Shown one piece after another: positions 59,359 to 64,000 of a DNA stretch of 64,000 nucleotides (within the stretch, counting starts at the first letter, position 1; each line of letters opens with the position of its first letter). The DNA lies in NCBI RefSeq assembly GCF_932294415.1, contig NC_065536.1:1364001-1428000 (forward strand). The letters are read 5' to 3'. The translations under genes were made by a program, and so were the position numbers. The notes under the pieces are model-generated. The model was given only the letters and a program-made list of their open reading frames with translations, did no database searches and was not told where the DNA came from. The stretch is from Quercus robur (taxonomy: Eukaryota > Streptophyta > Magnoliopsida > Fagales > Fagaceae).

Positions 59359-60222
59359 CATTGTATGTATACCAAAACAAATTATCAATTGACTGATTTT
59401 TTTAGTTATGGAAATGATTTATAAGTAGTGCTATTGAGAAGGCTACACCATATGAAGTTTGTGCCTTTTTTCTTCTTAAGAAAATAATAAAGATAAATGA
59501 TTCTGATAGGTTTTAGAGATGACAAATTCCATGACTTTGCATGAGTGGCAAAAATCAAAATCCAAGTTTATGATGCAACTCAAAAGAAGATATTATTCAG
59601 GATTTTAACTGCCCTTCGATCGATGTTTGACTGATCGATCATGTTTTTGCAACAACTATTTGACAACTATCCAAGTTTATCGATAGAAGACTTTTTAACA
59701 AGCTGTTTGACTAATGTTTGATTGGGAATTCAAAATTTGGTGTGTGCCATTAAAACTCATGCTGTTTAAGTTTTCGTGCACTACATGCAAACATATAAAA
59801 GACATATTATATTATAAGCATGACTCAAAAGGCTTTTAGGAGGCTATTACCATGCACCAAACCAGTGCAAATCAAAGCCTAAGTTTTCTTCAACCCGTGC
59901 ACCAAAATGTCTTTTTTTGGATGTCAGGTATAAGACTTTAGGTTTTCTAGGATCTTAAAGTTTCTTACCATTTGACATTCCTTTAATTCATGTGAAAAAT
60001 ACCTACACCAGTCGAGCCTAGTAGGTATAGGAGGATTGAAAAAAATAAAGAAAACAATAAATCTTGAAAATAATTTAATATTTTAGAAAAGCTTTTGTAA
60101 ACTACTCAATATTTTGAATTTGTTGAGAAAAAAAAACCATCTTGAAATTTCCCTGGTTACAACCTAGGAGGTGAGATTTGAACCCCTAAATTGTTATTAG
60201 AGATACATATATAAATTACATA
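59359..60222. other. Intergenic, no gene seen
   Basis: AT-rich; short CGATCGAT strings near 59615-59640. Nothing recognised. Confidence 0.5.
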
Positions 60223-60225
60223 TTA

Positions 60226-61178
60226 GGAGCATCCACAGCCGGTTTTCATATCTCATCTTATTTTACCATCCCAAAAAGCTACTTTATCAATTATACCATA
60301 CCATTTTACAATACCTCCAACATCCCAACTTTTATTTTTCTATTCTACTCATTAAAATAATATTTCTACACAATAAAAAAAAAAAAATATATATATATAT
60401 ATATATAGTTTTTTTCCCAATTTTCCCCTCCACCTTCCCTCAACCTCTATCACCGGGCCTCCACTGCCTAGTCACCACCATTGCGCCGCCACCATGCCCA
60501 CCACGCCACCACTGCCCACCAAAATCCCACCGGAGCAAAAACCCATATTATAAAAAAAAAAAAAAAAACCCAGCGTCACAACTCACAACAGAAGAAAAAA
60601 AAAAAAAACCAGAACCCAGAACGGCAACACAAGCCACCAATCTGTTCTTCAACCTAAAATCTTAGATGTGCAAAACCAAAATGGCAACACAAGCCATCGA
60701 TCCCACTCCAAATCAAATACTCGATCTTCTTGTATCCCACGAACTCAAACCCAATCTCCTTGAACCCAAGGTACGATCCCACCACCTGAACCACGATTTG
60801 CCACGATCTCCACGATTAGACCATGATCTCCACGATCAGACCACGCCGGGTGAGACAGTGGAGACAGTGGCCAACGGCGGCCTGGGCTTGGCGTTGAGAG
60901 TAAAGGGAGAGGGAGAAGTCTGAGAGAGAGAGACGTGGGAGATAGAGTTTGAGAGAGTGGGAGAGACAAGGAGACAGATGAGAGAGAAAGATAATAAAAT
61001 AATAGTTTTTGTTTTAGAATTGTGCTACAGTGCAATTCTACATGTAGAATTGCACTGTAGCACAATTCTAATTTTTTTTGCAATAGTTGCATTATACAAG
61101 TCCATATGCAAAGGTTATTTTGTGCTTATATGTTAAATTGAACCAAGATATGGCATATGCCATTTGGGTTGCGGATGC
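60226..61178. mobile_element. Non-autonomous Harbinger-like element, TTA target duplication
   Basis: The ends GGAGCATCCACAGCC and the complement of GGTTGCGGATGC are imperfect inverted repeats, and TTA flanks both sides (60223-60225, 61179-61181). The 953-bp interior has an AT tract (about 60387-60406), a GC-rich CCACCATGCCCACCACGCC stretch, low-complexity open frames (60666-60923 and 60745-61092) and a perfect 58-bp palindrome at 61014-61071. No transposase is seen. Confidence 0.72.
61014..61071. repeat. Perfect 58-bp palindrome
   Basis: TTAGAATTGTGCTACAGTGC reads outward from both ends to a centre at TACATGTA (61042/61043) without mismatch. It has no loop, so a transcript would form a 29-bp hairpin. 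Confidence 0.97.
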
Positions 61179-61181
61179 TTA

Positions 61182-62050
61182 ACACAACATATGTCATATG
61201 ACTAGCAAACAACTTTCTTCAAAGAATAGGGGAAAAAAGAGAGAGAAAGTCCCATCATTGCAAAAAGGAATTTTTGACAAGGTTTTCAGTTATTATGTGT
61301 TCTTAATTTATTGAATCAGAGTAATTTTTTAATAATTTCACTAAAAAGGTTTTTGGTAATTCTTGGTTTCTTCCACATGTAGATGCATGGCTCGAGACAG
61401 TTTTGTTTCATAGTTTGATGTGGGGGAAGATTTAGCTGGGTAGGAAATTTATGTCACGGAACACAACATATTTTTCTTGACTTTACTTACTAAGGTGTGC
61501 ACCATATTTTTTGAAAGATATTATAAAATTGTACTCACCTAGAGAGCCCGAATTGAAGGATAAGTGATGATTATATTAGATATGCCTTAGTTAAGGGTGT
61601 TCTGATAAGAATTTGGGGAGATAATTTAATTTCCCTTCAAATTGAGTAGTTGCTCTTGGAGGTTGAGTGATGATTATATAGCATATGCCTTAATTAAGGG
61701 TGTTATGATCTGAATTTGGGGAGCTAATACCTTAAAGAGCCTCTAATTGAGTAGTTAATATAACATGTAAGTATACCACTTAGCCCAAAAAATTTAGACC
61801 TATGAGTTTGGGCCTAAACATCCAATTATGTTATATTAACAGCCTTTTTTATCATTCTTATTCAATATTAGATTTCGCTCGCAATAAAACCTTTTAACGA
61901 ACTTTATTATTATGGTTATTCTTTTTAACCAAACAAGATCCGTAAAGCCCAAGGAGTGATGATTTGCTAGTGATGCAAATGTCATATTAATGATGATGGA
62001 TGCAAAAATAAATAATTGACAGCCATTATGTTAGCATGTCATGTATACTT
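61182..62050. other. Intergenic, no gene seen
   Basis: It includes a weak duplication: TGATGATTATATTAGATATGCC (61566) and GTGATGATTATATAGCATATGCC (61667), both followed by TTAGTTAAGGGTGTT-like text. No gene. Confidence 0.5.
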
Positions 62051-62523
62051 CTCTTTTTTTTTTTTTTGAGAAAGAAGCTTCAGAGGATATAGCATCACTG
62101 TATTAAGGCTAAATTAGCCTGGAAAACAGAAAAAGAGGGAAGATGAACAGTCTCCATCCACACAACAAAATCCACAATATGTTTTGCATGCCTGGCAAGG
62201 CAGTGTACATCCTTATTACCTTCTCTCTTTACATGAAAGTAATGTAATTCATTAAAATTATTGGATAAAAACATTGCATCAGTTATCAAATGACCAAGAG
62301 GAGCCAGAGGGTTTGTATGAGCTACCAAGGCTTGAGTAACGAGCAAAGATTCCCCTTCCATCACTGCATCCGTTATTCCAATCTCCAAAGCAAATTCGAG
62401 TACTCTTGTTGCCGCCATGGTCTCTATTTCTGCTGCCAGGTATCTGCATGAGAACTGCTGGGAAATTGCAACTATAGGATAGCCCAGGGAGTCACGGATT
62501 ACAACCCCAATGCCTCTATTTTA
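62051..62523 (-). pseudogene. LINE 3' end with RNase H domain fragment
   Basis: From about 62523 the minus strand is open through GIGVVIRDSLGYPIVA, AAEIETMAATRVLEFALEIG, AVMEGESLLVTQAL, HLITDAMFL, YFHVKREGNKDVHCLARHA and a stop at 62095. This is the plant RVT_3 / RNase H-like domain from its third strand on; the Glu of AEIE is kept, and the usual Asp of the EGD motif is replaced in EGES. A T tract at about 62054-62067 followed by GAGAAAG is the inverted poly-A end. The 5' part of the element (endonuclease, RT) is missing, so it is a truncated copy that still has a long open frame. Confidence 0.8.
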
Positions 62524-62728
62524 TATGTTTTTTATAAAAAAAAATTTATAAAAGAAAGCAAAAATCTCATGTGGGAGATTATGCAGTTCTACTATGTGGT
62601 GATTTGTTAGAGTAATTTTTTGTTCAACTTTCCACTTCACTTCTTTACATATTTTGGACAGTAATAAAATTATATTATTAGGTCATTACTATTTTCACTT
62701 AGTGTTTAACATACCACTATCATACCTC

Positions 62729-62923
62729 TTTCTTTTTTCTTCTTTTTCTTTTTCTCTCTCTCTCTCTCTCTCTCAATTTTTTTTTTTTTTTGGTGAGAAT
62801 CCACACCCGGAGGCCATGTTTTATTGATAAGAACCTAGAAAAGATTACACATAATCTTGCGTAACAAGGGGAGCTATATCTTCAGGGATGGATTCAATCC
62901 AAACATGTAGCTCGTTGCTGGAC
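62729..62923 (-). mobile_element. 5'-truncated LINE with 16-bp target duplication
   Basis: ACCACTATCATACCTC (62713-62728) and ACCACTATCATACTTC (62924-62939) flank the insert with one mismatch. On minus it reads RATCLDWIESIPEDIAPLV-like text, a stop, CAATAAAACATGGCC and a poly-A tail, followed by a pyrimidine-rich (plus strand) stretch. It is the last ~150 bp of a LINE like the one at 62051. Confidence 0.85.
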
Positions 62924-62939
62924 ACCACTATCATACTTC

Positions 62940-64000
62940 AATAACATTAACTTGACATATCATAAATTTTCTAAGATATTTCCATAAGCCAAATAAACAT
63001 TAACATGATATTACAAAAAATTTATAGTAACTCCAATGCATTGCAGGAAAAAAAAAAAAGATTAAACAAAGAATCAACCTATGAGTTACATCACATAATA
63101 ACTAATATCTAATTTAAATGACATTTACTCTATATTCTAAATTCTTTATCTCCTTAATTTTATATTACATCATTAATTAAACAAAAACATCTTCATATTA
63201 TCGCAACACTATGCCATGTTATTACTTTAAAATATTTTGAAAATTCTATATAATATTTTTACATAGCAGCTTACAGTATTATTCGCACATCATACGGGCC
63301 CATTACTAGTATAATATAAAAGTCGGGTCCCATAACTGGTGGACACACACAACGATTATAAGTGGCATAATCTTCTATCTATTTAGAATGATGTGGAATA
63401 TGGTGCCACATGGCAAGTAGTAATCATTTCATAACACATCACATCTAATATGCGGTAATATATTTAATCCTAAATTAAAGGTATGTTACAATATTTTTTT
63501 TACTACTTTTAAAAGTGATGGTGCGTGTATATGTTATTTACTAATATATATATATATATATATTGCTATTTACTTTCACATTTTACCATTTGATAACGAG
63601 CAATGTAATTATAAAATTGAAACAATTATTATTATTTTTTTAAAAATCACTTACATTTGAAACACATAAATATTTCAGAAATTAAAAAAAAAAAAAACTG
63701 TTTTATAATTATCTAATTATGTATGTTTCTTTTTTTTTGGAAAAACATCTAATTATATATACTAATTAAAAGAAAGAGACCATCTCTCTCTCTCTATATA
63801 TATAATTATAAAATTTAGATCCATAAACTAATAGATGCACAAAATGGTAATATGTGTGCTTTAGAAAAAAAAAAAGGAAAATATTAAACAAGAACAGGAT
63901 GATATAAATAGTTTTGGTGAAACTATTATTATCATTGTTGTTGTTGTTGAGATGATAATGAAGTTACTCAAGAAAGGTACTAAAATATCTTCTCTTAATT
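62940..64000. other. Intergenic, no gene seen
   Basis: AT-rich with AT microsatellites at about 63545-63563 and CT at about 63784-63796. Confidence 0.5.
63725..63746 (-). mobile_element. 22-bp tail-only retro-insertion
   Basis: ATCTAATTATGTAT (63711-63724) and ATCTAATTATATAT (63747-63760) flank GTTTC, a T tract and GGAAAAAC. The flank is AT-rich, which lowers certainty. Confidence 0.55.

Noticed and set aside
58500..59396. Several overlapping frames on both strands
   Set aside because: They lie in the LTR; the same frames occur in the other LTR at 55711-56176 and have no domain.
60666..61092. Frames of 85 and 115 codons
   Set aside because: They are low-complexity and inside a MITE; the 115-codon minus frame runs through the 58-bp palindrome.
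1..64000. CRISPR array, operon or bacterial mobile system
   Set aside because: The tandem repeats found (76, 81, 93, 136 bp) lack repeat-spacer structure, and all genes are spliced plant genes.
1..64000. Stand-alone tRNA or rRNA genes
   Set aside because: Only tRNA-like SINE heads were seen; none had a plausible full cloverleaf by eye. A tRNAscan run would decide.

Overview
The window is nuclear DNA of a dicot plant, probably a woody one. The evidence is small spliced exons with GT-AG borders, long AT-rich intergenic stretches, SINE, LINE, MITE and LTR elements, and protein families known from flowering plants. A Fagales-type tree such as oak or chestnut would fit, but that is an impression from the repeats and is not proven here.

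Four complete genes could be assembled exon by exon with consistent reading phase. They are a NEAP-type nuclear-envelope coiled-coil protein (14911-18920, +, 361 aa), a secreted, probably GPI-anchored protein with a catalytically dead GH17-like domain and an X8/CBM43 domain (20741-23176, -, 612 aa), the histone H3 kinase Haspin (28753-34820, -, 15 exons, 624 aa), and a transmembrane receptor-like kinase without an obvious ligand-binding ectodomain (50444-54621, +, 509 aa). The first exon of a fifth gene, a MARF1-like NYN-domain protein, lies at 550-835 (-) and the rest of it runs off the left edge. From memory, NEAP, X8 protein, Haspin and receptor-like kinase lie in this same order at Arabidopsis At1g09470-At1g09440, so the window appears to be a conserved block inflated by repeats.

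The rest is repeat-derived. 0.05-0.44 kb holds a 93-bp tandem repeat. 2.5-13 kb holds SINEs, a LINE RNase H fragment split by a MITE, and a 1-kb Harbinger-like element. 25-26.6 kb is a tandem segmental duplication with a MITE in only one copy. 35-49.5 kb, between the divergent Haspin and kinase genes, is a 14-kb gene-poor stretch. 55.7-59.4 kb is a complete LTR retrotransposon without recognisable pol, bounded by the 5-bp duplication GTTTT. 60-63 kb holds another Harbinger-like element and two LINE 3' ends.

The most unusual pattern is a set of about ten ultra-short insertions. Each is only 14-42 bp of oligo-A or oligo-T plus a few bases, yet is flanked by a direct repeat of 9-19 bp. They look like target-primed retro-insertions cut off almost at the tail. 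A second theme is perfect palindromes of 28-58 bp inside three MITEs with 3-bp TTA-type target duplications.
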